Of a DNA stretch of 54,308 bases, positions 45,828 through 52,578 are shown piece by piece (position 1 is the stretch's first letter; each line of letters opens with the position of its first letter). The notes under the pieces were generated by a model that saw only the letters and a list, made by a program, of their open reading frames with translations, did no database searches and was not told where the DNA came from. The stretch is from Pedobacter kyungheensis (lineage in GTDB: Bacteria; Bacteroidota; Bacteroidia; Sphingobacteriales; Sphingobacteriaceae). The stretch is from the NCBI RefSeq assembly GCF_000812965.1, contig NZ_JSYN01000030.1, positions 1-54,308 of the forward strand, given 5' to 3'. A program made the position numbers and the translations under genes.

Positions 45828-45918
45828 GTCACCCTGAGCCTGTCGAAGGGCCTACCTTAAATTGTGTGAGGCGTTTCGATCCTTCGGCAAGCTCAGGACA
45901 AGCTGAGCTCAACGTGAC
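45828..45918. repeat. REP-like hairpin between convergent prfC and GH32 genes
   Basis: Ends GTCAC and GTGAC, with inner arms CTGAGCCTGTCGAAGG and CCTTCGGCAAGCTCAG, form an imperfect hairpin. Same family as the GTCATCCTGAGCCTGTCGAAGG half at 17517. It fills the gap between two convergent genes. Confidence 0.75.
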
Positions 45919-45933
45919 AAACTATTATTGTTG

Positions 45934-47451
45934 CTATTTCTTACTCAAATCCCAGATCTTTAAACTGCTTAGCGTACTTTTACCATCTTTCGAGAATACG
46001 GTAATCCCGGTTGCTTTTTCGTCCGGAAAAATCATGGTAGAAATCACCTTTTCACCACCATTGCCAAAAACTTCAAGCGATGATTTATCAATCAGGATCT
46101 GAATTTTCACTTTACCACCAACAGGGTTTATTCTAGCGGTTTGCACGATGTTCTTATCGTTTTTAATGCCTTTTTCTGAGCGCGAGCAATCAACGTAAAG
46201 CTCATTTTTATCAGCCTGGTAGCCTACTTCAATTTCTTTAATCACTTTACCTTGTCCATCTTTTAATTGTGCCAGCTTAAAGCCTGCATTTTTAGCGCCA
46301 TTCAAATCAAATTCTGCTTCAATCCAGTTCGCATTGGTAATTTCATCCAGTTTCAACTCTCCGTTAACAGCCAGGTTTTGTTTGGAAATTACCCGGTTTT
46401 GTGCCAGTTTTTTAAGATTACCCGCAACAACCGAACTCGGCTGCTGAAACAACCTCACGCCATCAGGAGTAGTTTTCAAGGCTAAATCCCTTGGGATAGA
46501 CATCTGTCCTTTCCATGGAAAAGTTTCTTTCCCTCCTGGCTGCAACCAACCCAAAAGAATGCGTTTATCATTTGGCGCACTGTTCCAGGGAATGGCGGCA
46601 TAAAATGAGTCACCATCATCTACCAGTAAGGTTAACTGACCATCATTATCATTTTTAAAAGTTTTGCCATCAAAATCGCCTACAAAATATTGCATGGTTG
46701 GACCTTTTGGCCCAAACAGCGAAATCATGAGCACCCATTTGGTGTTGTTCTTATTTCCATCAACAGCAAGTGGAATCATAAAAGGGCATTCCCAGCCACT
46801 GCCCTGGTTGCCTTGCTTGCCAAAATCGCTCAGCATAGTCCAGTCTTTCAGGTTTTTCGAACCGTAAAACCGTGCCTGATGCTCATCCACCATCGCAACC
46901 GTCATAATCCATTGTTTCGAAGCCTCATGCCACCACACATTCGGATCGCGGAAATCCTTTTTGTTTAAATCTATAATGGGGTTCTTCGCATAATTAGTAA
47001 AAGTTAAGCCACCATTGTTGCTATAGGCCATATACTGCGATTCGTTATGCTGTTTAGGTAAATCGGCAGTATAAAAGGCCAGAATTGGCGCTTTGCCCTT
47101 GCCTAAACCACTTACATTTTGTTTATCTAAAACCGCAGAGCCAGAGAAAATCATGGTTGTGGTATCTTTGATGATCTTCTCGGGGATGGCCACAGGCAGG
47201 TGTTCCCAATTTACCAGGTCTTTACTTTTGGCATGCCCCCAGCTCATGTGCCCCCATTTATTTTCGAAAGGGTTATACTGGTAATACAAATGGTATTCAC
47301 CATTCAGGTAAATCAATCCATTAGGATCGTTCAGCCAGTTGGCTGGCGCTGTAAAATGGTAACTGGGCCGCCATTGCGGGGTAGCTTGCTGCGCAAAAGT
47401 GTTTAACGAACAAGCAATAAGGATGGATAAGATATATTTGGTTCTGCTCAT
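45934..47451 (-). CDS. GH32 fructan hydrolase (levanase/inulinase type)
   Basis: 505 residues with signal peptide (about 1-20, ending TFAQ). Five-blade propeller with nucleophile Asp42 in WLNDPNG, FRDPNVWW, and acid/base Glu in WECPFMI, followed by a beta-sandwich. It splits beta-fructosides such as levan, inulin or sucrose in the periplasm. No SusC/SusD transporter, kinase or regulator of a fructan locus is beside it, so it looks like a lone copy. Confidence 0.93.
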   Translation of the reverse strand: MSRTKYILSILIACSLNTFAQQATPQWRPSYHFTAPANWLNDPNGLIYLNGEYHLYYQYNPFENKWGHMSWGHAKSKDLVNWEHLPVAIPEKIIKDTTTMIFSGSAVLDKQNVSGLGKGKAPILAFYTADLPKQHNESQYMAYSNNGGLTFTNYAKNPIIDLNKKDFRDPNVWWHEASKQWIMTVAMVDEHQARFYGSKNLKDWTMLSDFGKQGNQGSGWECPFMIPLAVDGNKNNTKWVLMISLFGPKGPTMQYFVGDFDGKTFKNDNDGQLTLLVDDGDSFYAAIPWNSAPNDKRILLGWLQPGGKETFPWKGQMSIPRDLALKTTPDGVRLFQQPSSVVAGNLKKLAQNRVISKQNLAVNGELKLDEITNANWIEAEFDLNGAKNAGFKLAQLKDGQGKVIKEIEVGYQADKNELYVDCSRSEKGIKNDKNIVQTARINPVGGKVKIQILIDKSSLEVFGNGGEKVISTMIFPDEKATGITVFSKDGKSTLSSLKIWDLSKK

Positions 47452-47507
47452 AATTGGTTATTGAGGCTTTAAATTACAAATAAGAATCCAATTACTAAAA
47501 CGTTTAA

Positions 47508-48563
47508 CTAAGGCGTGGTATTTTCAATAGTATCTTTTTCCTTTTTTTGGATGGCTTCATACTGCTCATAAGTTTGCTGCAAACGTTTTTTTATTTTCCA
47601 GATCAACAATTTCGGCGAACGCACCCTAACACACTCCCCGAAACCCAAAATCTCGCGTTCCAGCTCATAATTCAGTACAACATCTATTCTAAAAATGGTA
47701 GTTTTATCATTTTTGTTCAATATTACCTGGGAGGTATGCAAAGGTTTGGTAATTACATAAGGTGCATGATCGTTGGTAAACTCCAATATAACTTTTTGCG
47801 CCCTGTCTCTTTCGCTTTTGGTCACCCCAATCAAATCATCATAATAACGATCGAAATCGACCCCTTCATAGGCTAAAAATTCTTCATTGGGCAATTCCTG
47901 AAATTCAACTATACGATCCAAAGCCAGATTTAAGATCCCGGGACGTTTCTTAGCCTTGCAGATCAAAAACCAGCGGTTACGGTACTCTTTCAGCAGGTAT
48001 GGGAAATAAATACCCTGCTGAGCCTGCTTTGCCTTGAAGGATTTATATTCAATCAACAAGGATCGTTTATTTAAAACCGCCTGGTAAAGTGGCGGAATAC
48101 ATTCGATCCCCTTCACCAGCTTATTGCTTTCTAACTGAATGTTATTGCCACTCTGTTTGGTCGATTTATAAATGTTATTTTCTAAACGGGCAATCATATC
48201 GCTCATCTCGTCGAAATAATTGAAAGCATTAAACTGCTTTAGCACGCCAACAATTTCTTTCATTTTATCTACATCGGCATGATTAATCGGTGCCTTTGTA
48301 ATGCTAAAACCGGGATCTTCATAGGCATAAAAGCGCTTGTCTTTTACCACAATGGGTGCATTATAACCCAATTTATCGCTTCGCATCAACTGAATATCGG
48401 CCTGGATAGTGCGCTTGCTTACCCCACTGGTTATACCTTCCAGCTCGTAAAGGGTTTCGGCAACCTTTTCTATAATATCATCGAGTGTCCATTTACGGAA
48501 ACGATTTCTCAAACAATCGTCGATGGTTTTGTAGCGAATGAGGGCTAATTTATTGATGGCCAT
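47508..48563 (-). CDS. WYL-domain transcription regulator facing the RtcB operon
   Basis: 351 residues. N-terminal winged helix (about 1-85; TLYELEGITSGVSKRTIQADIQLMRS), a helical linker, then a WYL domain (about 165-250; LLIEYKSF, RWFLICKAKKRPGILNLALDRI) and a WCX-like C-terminus. WYL domains sense nucleic-acid or nucleotide ligands. The gene is divergent from the slipin-NTase-NTase-rtcB operon across a 1033-bp gap with palindromes and tRNA-like RNAs, so it likely controls that operon, perhaps by sensing damaged RNA. Confidence 0.9.
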   Translation of the reverse strand: MAINKLALIRYKTIDDCLRNRFRKWTLDDIIEKVAETLYELEGITSGVSKRTIQADIQLMRSDKLGYNAPIVVKDKRFYAYEDPGFSITKAPINHADVDKMKEIVGVLKQFNAFNYFDEMSDMIARLENNIYKSTKQSGNNIQLESNKLVKGIECIPPLYQAVLNKRSLLIEYKSFKAKQAQQGIYFPYLLKEYRNRWFLICKAKKRPGILNLALDRIVEFQELPNEEFLAYEGVDFDRYYDDLIGVTKSERDRAQKVILEFTNDHAPYVITKPLHTSQVILNKNDKTTIFRIDVVLNYELEREILGFGECVRVRSPKLLIWKIKKRLQQTYEQYEAIQKKEKDTIENTTP

Positions 48564-48613
48564 TTTGTGGGTTTTATGGTTGAAGTTAAAAATCTGGCAT
48601 TTAAAGTCTCTGT

Positions 48614-48621
48614 TAAAGATA
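48614..48621 (-). promoter_or_regulatory. Possible -7 element of the WYL regulator gene
   Basis: Minus-strand TATCTTTA differs from TAnnTTTG only at the last base and lies 51 bp upstream of the ATG at 48563. The palindrome at 48648-48661 would fall near its -33 zone. Confidence 0.35.
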
Positions 48622-48647
48622 ACTAAGTTTCATACAACTACGCAATA

Positions 48648-48661
48648 CAATTGCGCAATTG
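48648..48661. promoter_or_regulatory. Palindromic operator candidate CAATTGCGCAATTG
   Basis: A perfect 14-bp palindrome between the WYL gene and the leader of the RtcB operon. Its GCGCAATT core recurs at 48752-48759 and at 49079-49085 (GCGCAATTG), so it may be the WYL-protein binding site. Confidence 0.5.
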
Positions 48662-48749
48662 AGCACCAAAAACACAAATTCAATCATAAATTAAATTTTA
48701 TAAAACTAAAAATCAATCAGTTAAATAGAATTCATTTAAAAATTTTCAA

Positions 48750-48770
48750 CTGCGCAATTCCTCCGCGCAG
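48750..48770. promoter_or_regulatory. Second operator candidate, CTGCGC...GCGCAG
   Basis: CTGCGC (48750-48755) and GCGCAG (48765-48770) form a 6-bp inverted repeat with a 9-base spacer and share TGCGCAATT with the palindrome at 48648. It lies 9 bp upstream of the near-consensus -7 element CATCTTTG, where a repressor or activator would act on the RtcB operon. Confidence 0.5.
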
Positions 48771-48779
48771 GGGTGGTGG

Positions 48780-48787
48780 CATCTTTG
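48780..48787 (+). promoter_or_regulatory. Possible -7 element of the RtcB operon leader
   Basis: CATCTTTG is one base off TAnnTTTG. Transcription from here would give an 800-base leader containing all the hairpins and tRNA-like units before the slipin ATG at 49597. A poor -7 fits a promoter that needs an activator. Confidence 0.4.
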
Positions 48788-48890
48788 TAATGTCGCCAGT
48801 CGATAATAAAGTTCTTTGAAAAATATTAATAATAAATAGCTGATTTACAACAGAAAGTAAATTGTTTCAATAATACGCGCTCTCCATCAT

Positions 48891-48950
48891 GCAGCTCATT
48901 TCAGAGCTGCAATTAACATGAAGCCCCTGTTCCGGATATGCGGAACAGGG
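48891..48950 (+). ncRNA. Tandem GC-rich hairpins in the RtcB-operon leader
   Basis: GCAGCTC-ATTTCA-GAGCTGC (48891-48910, 7 bp) is followed by CCCTGTTCCG-GATATG-CGGAACAGGG (48925-48950, 10 bp). Both stems are perfect and both loops have six bases. No T-run follows, so they are not standard terminators; they look like structured RNA. Confidence 0.65.
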
Positions 48951-49010
48951 TTAAGGGCAACAATTAAATAGTTTAAGTAAATCAGTATATATAAAGAAAT
49001 TCCGGCGAAT

Positions 49011-49049
49011 AACCGGGATGGCAAGACTACATAAAAACTGATCCCGGTT
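49011..49049 (+). ncRNA. Hairpin AACCGGGAT/ATCCCGGTT in the leader
   Basis: A perfect 9-bp stem with a 21-base loop. It is enclosed by a 10-bp long-range complement (48981-48990 with 49094-49103), which would use the 5' end of the first tRNA-like unit. Confidence 0.6.
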
Positions 49050-49089
49050 GCGGGTTTCTGTATAGCCCCAAAGTATTCGCGCAATTGCA

Positions 49090-49168
49090 TGGAATATACT
49101 GATCAGGATTATGACAGTTTTGTCTGAACAGGTTGTGTGTCGTGGGTTCGATTCCCGCTTCCGGAGCA
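49090..49168 (+). ncRNA. tRNA-like RNA 1 (good T arm, degenerate 5' half)
   Basis: The T arm is perfect in form: GTGGG (49142-49146), loop TTCGATT, CCCGC (49154-49158), with one G-T pair. The following TTCCG pairs with TGGAA at 49090-49094 as a shortened acceptor stem. A D-arm-like ACTG...CAGT with GG in the loop, and a weak anticodon-arm-like CAGTT-TTGTCTG-AACAG, lie between but share bases. No CCA end. Length is near that of a tRNA, yet it lacks a standard 7-bp acceptor, so I call it tRNA-like, not tRNA. Confidence 0.6.
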
Positions 49169-49171
49169 ATC

Positions 49172-49233
49172 TGGAATAGCTCAGTTGGTAGAGCAACAAC
49201 CATCAAAGTGCAGGTTCGAATCCTGCTTCCAAC
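49172..49233 (+). ncRNA. tRNA-like RNA 2 lacking an anticodon arm
   Basis: A textbook D arm, GCTC-AGTTGGTA-GAGC (49179-49194), preceded by TA at tRNA positions 8-9, and a textbook T arm, GCAGG-TTCGAAT-CCTGC (49210-49226). TGGAA (49172-49176) pairs with TTCCA (49227-49231). Between the D and T arms are only 15 bases (49195-49209), where a tRNA needs about 23; no stem can form there. So acceptor, elbow and T arm are kept but the anticodon arm is gone. No CCA encoded. It cannot decode a codon and probably mimics the upper half of tRNA. Confidence 0.75.
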
Positions 49234-49240
49234 TCAACCT

Positions 49241-49310
49241 TGGAATCGCATAAGGGTAGTGCAATGGACTTAGGGATCCATCTTAAAAAGAAGAGATACT
49301 TCAAATTTCT
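49241..49310 (+). ncRNA. tRNA-like RNA 3 (anticodon arm with 8-base loop, T arm lost)
   Basis: Begins TGGAATC like the other two units. A short D-arm-like GCA-TAAGGGTAG-TGC (49248-49262) is followed by a perfect 5-bp anticodon-type stem ATGGA...TCCAT (49264-49281) around the 8-base loop CTTAGGGA; a normal CTTAGGA loop would carry anticodon TAG (Leu). After this only A-rich sequence and a TTCAAAT without a clear stem follow, so the 3' half is missing. The 3' limit is approximate. Confidence 0.5.
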
Positions 49311-49361
49311 CAATGATTAGCCTGTAAAACCGTATTCTGCTTAAAGATTTTTTATAAATCC

Positions 49362-49381
49362 CAAAAGCAAATTTGCTTTTG
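49362..49381 (+). terminator. Perfect 20-bp palindrome after the tRNA-like units
   Basis: Bases 49362-49381 are a perfect palindrome centred on CAAATTTG. The downstream side is T-rich (GCTTTTGCTTTG), so it may stop or slow transcription of the leader RNA before the slipin gene. The T-run is imperfect, so a regulatory hairpin is as likely as a terminator. Confidence 0.5.
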
Positions 49382-49537
49382 CTTTGAAAATAAAAACGAT
49401 GAAAGAGCTGATTTAAAAATCAAATTATTTAAAACGTGCAGTTGTAATCTTCGGATTTCGGCTAAACTGAAAAAGTGATTTCATTCTTAAAAACATCATG
49501 ATTCAATTTATTTCCGCAAATATCAGATGAATGTGCT

Positions 49538-49555
49538 TTTACAAGGCTTTGTAAA
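49538..49555. promoter_or_regulatory. TTTACAA-GGCT-TTGTAAA inverted repeat upstream of the slipin gene
   Basis: A 7-bp perfect inverted repeat with a 4-base spacer, 42 bp before the slipin ATG. Could be a protein-binding site or part of a promoter; no TAnnTTTG match is exact here. Confidence 0.4.
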
Positions 49556-49596
49556 TAAAAACAATTAAATAATTATAAATCTTAACATCAAAAAAC

Positions 49597-50694
49597 ATGA
49601 AAAGAGTAACCATTAACACCAATTATGTTGGATTGGTGTTTAAAAGAGGAAAATTAAAAAACGTATTAACTGAAGGAACTTACTGGTTAGGTTTCGGTGA
49701 AGATATGACACTATACGACATGGGAAAAGAATACTTTTTTACCCTTGCCGAATTAGAAGTATTGGTAACCAACAGTGATTTTACCAATCTGGTATACCTG
49801 GTAGATGTAGCCGATAACGAATTGGCACTGGTTTACCGCAACGGGAACTTCAAAAGCGTTTTAACAGCAGGTAAGCACGCCATTTGGAAAGGTTTATCGA
49901 GCTACGCTTTCGAAAAGGTAAATACAAGCAACATGGAAATTGAAGCCAATATTGACCGTAACCTATTGGAAAAAGCACCAATGAATAATTACATCCGGGC
50001 ATACAAGGTAGAATCGTTTGAGCAGGCTTTATTGTTTATCGACGGAAAATTTGATAAAGTACTGGAAGCCGGAAATTACATGTACTGGAAAAATGCAACA
50101 ACCATTACTGTTGTTAAAACCGACATGAGACAATTGAACCTGGAAGTTGTGGGGCAAGAAATCTTAACCAAAGATAAAGCCCAATTGCGTATTAACTTTA
50201 GCGTTCAATACAAAGTAATTGATATTATTAAATCTTTGTTGGAAAACAAAGATTTTGACAAGCAATTATACATCATTATGCAATTGGCCTTAAGAGAATC
50301 GATCGGCTTAATGACTTTTGACGAATTGATGGAAAGTAAGGAAAAAATTGCTGCGCAAGTAATGGAATTAACCCTGGCTAAGGCTGCTGATTTAGGTGTA
50401 AAATTGATTAATTGCGGTGTTAAGGATATTATTTTGCCAGGAGATGTAAAAGAGATTATGAATCAGGTATTAATTGCCGAGAAAAGGGCGCAAGCCAATA
50501 TCATTACAAGGAGAGAGGAAACGGCTTCGACCAGAAGTTTGCTAAACACAGCCAAATTGATGGAAGAAAATGCAATGTTGTATAAGTTGAAAGAGATGGA
50601 ATATGTAGAGAAAATCGCAGAAAAAATCAATAACATCAGCTTATCGGGCAGTGGGCAAATTGTCGATCAATTGAAGCAAATCTTTGTAAAATAA
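49597..50694 (+). CDS. Soluble slipin/SPFH (band 7) protein of the RNA-repair operon
   Basis: 365 residues. No membrane segment or signal. Three similar units of about 45 residues open the protein: GLVFKRGKLKNVLTEGTYW (about 12-30), LALVYRNGNFKSVLTAGKHAIW (about 76-97) and LLFIDGKFDKVLEAGNYMYW (about 145-165). The SPFH domain follows (about 165-300: VVGQEILTKDKAQLRINFSVQYKV, GVKLINCGVKDIILPGDV) and a coiled-coil-like tail (KRAQANIITRREETASTRSLLNTAKLMEEN). SPFH proteins form rings or scaffolds. First gene of the operon with two nucleotidyltransferases and RtcB. Confidence 0.88.
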   Translation: MKRVTINTNYVGLVFKRGKLKNVLTEGTYWLGFGEDMTLYDMGKEYFFTLAELEVLVTNSDFTNLVYLVDVADNELALVYRNGNFKSVLTAGKHAIWKGLSSYAFEKVNTSNMEIEANIDRNLLEKAPMNNYIRAYKVESFEQALLFIDGKFDKVLEAGNYMYWKNATTITVVKTDMRQLNLEVVGQEILTKDKAQLRINFSVQYKVIDIIKSLLENKDFDKQLYIIMQLALRESIGLMTFDELMESKEKIAAQVMELTLAKAADLGVKLINCGVKDIILPGDVKEIMNQVLIAEKRAQANIITRREETASTRSLLNTAKLMEENAMLYKLKEMEYVEKIAEKINNISLSGSGQIVDQLKQIFVK

Positions 50695-50708
50695 ATTAAT
50701 TTTAGAAA

Positions 50709-50738
50709 CCCCTGGCATGGTGAATGTTACCTGCCGGG
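50709..50738 (+). other. Intra-operon hairpin between slipin and nucleotidyltransferase genes
   Basis: CCCC-T-GGC-AT-GGT on the left and ACC-T-GCC-GGGG on the right form a bulged GC-rich stem with a GAATGTT loop, in the 60-bp gap of the operon. No T-run. It may set the ratio of slipin to downstream products by blocking decay or partial termination. Confidence 0.55.
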
Positions 50739-50754
50739 GATTAATTAGAAAAAA

Positions 50755-51516
50755 ATGAAAACCGAGATAATAAGGAAACTTGGCGAAATAGAATGCGCGC
50801 ACAACATCAAAATATTATTTGCCTGTGAGTCTGGAAGTAGAGGTTGGGAATTCCCGTCACCAGACAGCGATTATGATGTAAGATTTATTTATACACGCCC
50901 TTTGGATGACTATTTATCGGTTTCCGATAGCCCGGATCATCTTGATTTCCCAATAAATAATGAACTTGATATCAATGGCTGGGATATAAAGAAAGTGCTC
51001 AAACTGATCAGGAAATCAAATACAACTCCGTTTGAATGGCTACAGTCACCCATAATTTATATGGAGCACGATCATTTCAAAGAGGACTTGTGGAAATTGT
51101 GCCAGCAGTACTTTTATAGAAAAACAAATGTTAACCATTACCTGGGTATTGCGCTTGGTGCATTAGAAACTGGTACAAATGCAGGAGAAATCAAAATAAA
51201 AAAGCTTTTTTATGTGCTCAGATCACTACTTTCAGCAAAATGGTGCTTAGAAAAAAACACTATCGCGCCAATGACGATTGAACCGTTAATTACCTTAATG
51301 CCTGAAAATTTAATGGAGATTGTTCGTGAACTTATTTTACTCAAATCAACTTCTAATGAAGGATTTCTGATAAAAATAGTTCCTCAATTAAGCGCATACA
51401 TCGATCATGAATTTGAAAAATGTAGTGTAGGGGCTAAAGACTTGCCAAAAGAAAGTTTTAGCGGGGAAGCTCTGGATATTTTCTTTAGAAAAACGATAAA
51501 GAGTTATGACAATTAA
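50755..51516 (+). CDS. Nucleotidyltransferase-fold protein 1 of the RtcB operon
   Basis: 253 residues. DNA-polymerase-beta-type nucleotidyltransferase core: the Gly-Ser loop SGSRGWEF at 26-33 and the metal-binding DSDYDV with Asp39 and Asp41. The helical C-terminal half (HYLGIALGALETG, LFYVLRSLLSAKWCLEKN) is like the HEPN-like tail of COG3541 proteins. It could add nucleotides to RNA ends or to proteins; substrate unknown. It overlaps the next nucleotidyltransferase gene by 11 bp. Confidence 0.85.
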   Translation: MKTEIIRKLGEIECAHNIKILFACESGSRGWEFPSPDSDYDVRFIYTRPLDDYLSVSDSPDHLDFPINNELDINGWDIKKVLKLIRKSNTTPFEWLQSPIIYMEHDHFKEDLWKLCQQYFYRKTNVNHYLGIALGALETGTNAGEIKIKKLFYVLRSLLSAKWCLEKNTIAPMTIEPLITLMPENLMEIVRELILLKSTSNEGFLIKIVPQLSAYIDHEFEKCSVGAKDLPKESFSGEALDIFFRKTIKSYDN

Positions 51517-52567
51517 AGATTTAAAAGATAGAAATCTCTTGTTATTTGAATGTTTAAGTGGCAGTAGGGCTTATGGCTTAAATACTCCGGAATCTGATAC
51601 AGATATAAAGGGTATTTATTACATGCCTAAAAGCATGTTCTTTGGCTTAAAGTATATCCCACAAATCAGTAATGAGAGTAATGATGAGGTTTATTATGAA
51701 ATTGGCCGCTTTGTAGAATTGTTAATCAAGAATAATCCGAACATTGTTGAGATTTTAGCAACACCTGAAGACTGCATTTTATATAAGCATCCCGTAATGG
51801 AGAAATTAAACATTGCGATGTTCTTGTCCAAATTGTGTAAAGATACTTTTGGTGGTTATGCTTTAACCCAGATCAGAAAGGCAAAAGGTTTAAATAAAAA
51901 GATTTTGAATCCAATGCCAAAAGCTCGAAAAACAGTGCTTGATTTTTGTTATATAACAGAAAATTATTCAGCAGTTAAAGTTAAAGCATGGCTAAAAAAA
52001 AGGAATATCCTACAGGAAAACTGTGGGCTATCAAAAATTCCGCACACCAAAGATCTTTATGCACTATTTTACAACAATGAAATAAACATTCCCTATAAAG
52101 GCATAGCAAATAAAGCAAATGCCAATGAAGTTTCAGTATCTGCCATCCCCGCTGGGGAAAAGGGAATTGCGTATTTATTCTTCAATAAGGATAGTTATTC
52201 CTCGTACTGCAAAGAGCATAGTGAATATTGGGAATGGGTAGAAAAACGGAACGAGGATCGCTACAGTTTAAATAAGAATCATGGTAAAGATTATGATTCG
52301 AAAAACATGATGCATACCATCAGGCTATTACAAGTAGCACTTGAGATTGTACGGGATGGAAAATTAAATGTAAAACGACAAAATCGGGATGAGTTACTCA
52401 TGATTAAAAGAGGAGAACTTGATTACGAAGAGGTATTAAAAATGGCTGAGGCTTTGATGGAACAAATTGAACAAGAAACAACCAAAAGCAAGATCATGGA
52501 TAAGCCAAATACTGCTTTAGTTGAATCTTTACTTGTTGAGATGCGAACAGCGCTTTATGCCGATTAA
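51506..52567 (+). CDS. Nucleotidyltransferase-fold protein 2 of the RtcB operon
   Basis: 353 residues. Core motifs SGSRAYG (18-24) and ESDTDIKGIYY with Asp31 and Asp33, plus helical parts (FGGYALTQIRKAKGLNKK, DSKNMMHTIRLLQVALEIV) match the COG3541/YcgL-type predicted nucleotidyltransferases. It is a larger paralogue of the preceding gene; the overlap of start and stop suggests coupled translation and possibly a heterodimer. rtcB follows 11 bp later. Confidence 0.87.
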   Translation: MTIKDLKDRNLLLFECLSGSRAYGLNTPESDTDIKGIYYMPKSMFFGLKYIPQISNESNDEVYYEIGRFVELLIKNNPNIVEILATPEDCILYKHPVMEKLNIAMFLSKLCKDTFGGYALTQIRKAKGLNKKILNPMPKARKTVLDFCYITENYSAVKVKAWLKKRNILQENCGLSKIPHTKDLYALFYNNEINIPYKGIANKANANEVSVSAIPAGEKGIAYLFFNKDSYSSYCKEHSEYWEWVEKRNEDRYSLNKNHGKDYDSKNMMHTIRLLQVALEIVRDGKLNVKRQNRDELLMIKRGELDYEEVLKMAEALMEQIEQETTKSKIMDKPNTALVESLLVEMRTALYAD

Positions 52568-52578
52568 AAAAAATAAAA

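Larger units (their letters stand above)
48564..49596. other. 1033-bp non-coding control region of the RtcB operon
   Basis: No credible protein gene; the longer frames here are AT-rich chance frames. In order it holds two operator candidates (48648, 48750), a near-consensus -7 element (48780), hairpins at 48891-48910, 48925-48950 and 49011-49049, three tRNA-like units (49090, 49172, 49241), a 20-bp palindrome (49362-49381) and a TTTACAA/TTGTAAA inverted repeat (49538-49555) before the slipin start. The density of structure is far above that of other gaps in this window. Confidence 0.8.

Noticed and set aside
48771..48790. Sigma-54 promoter (TGGCA ... TTGT) before the RtcB operon, as in enterobacterial rtc operons
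   Set aside because: The GG-N10-GC spacing is not met, and the regulator here is a WYL protein, not a sigma-54 activator. CATCTTTG as a -7 element fits better.
49090..49310. Ordinary tRNA genes in the RtcB-operon leader
   Set aside because: None of the three units forms a 7-bp acceptor plus all three arms, and none encodes CCA. They are reported as tRNA-like instead.
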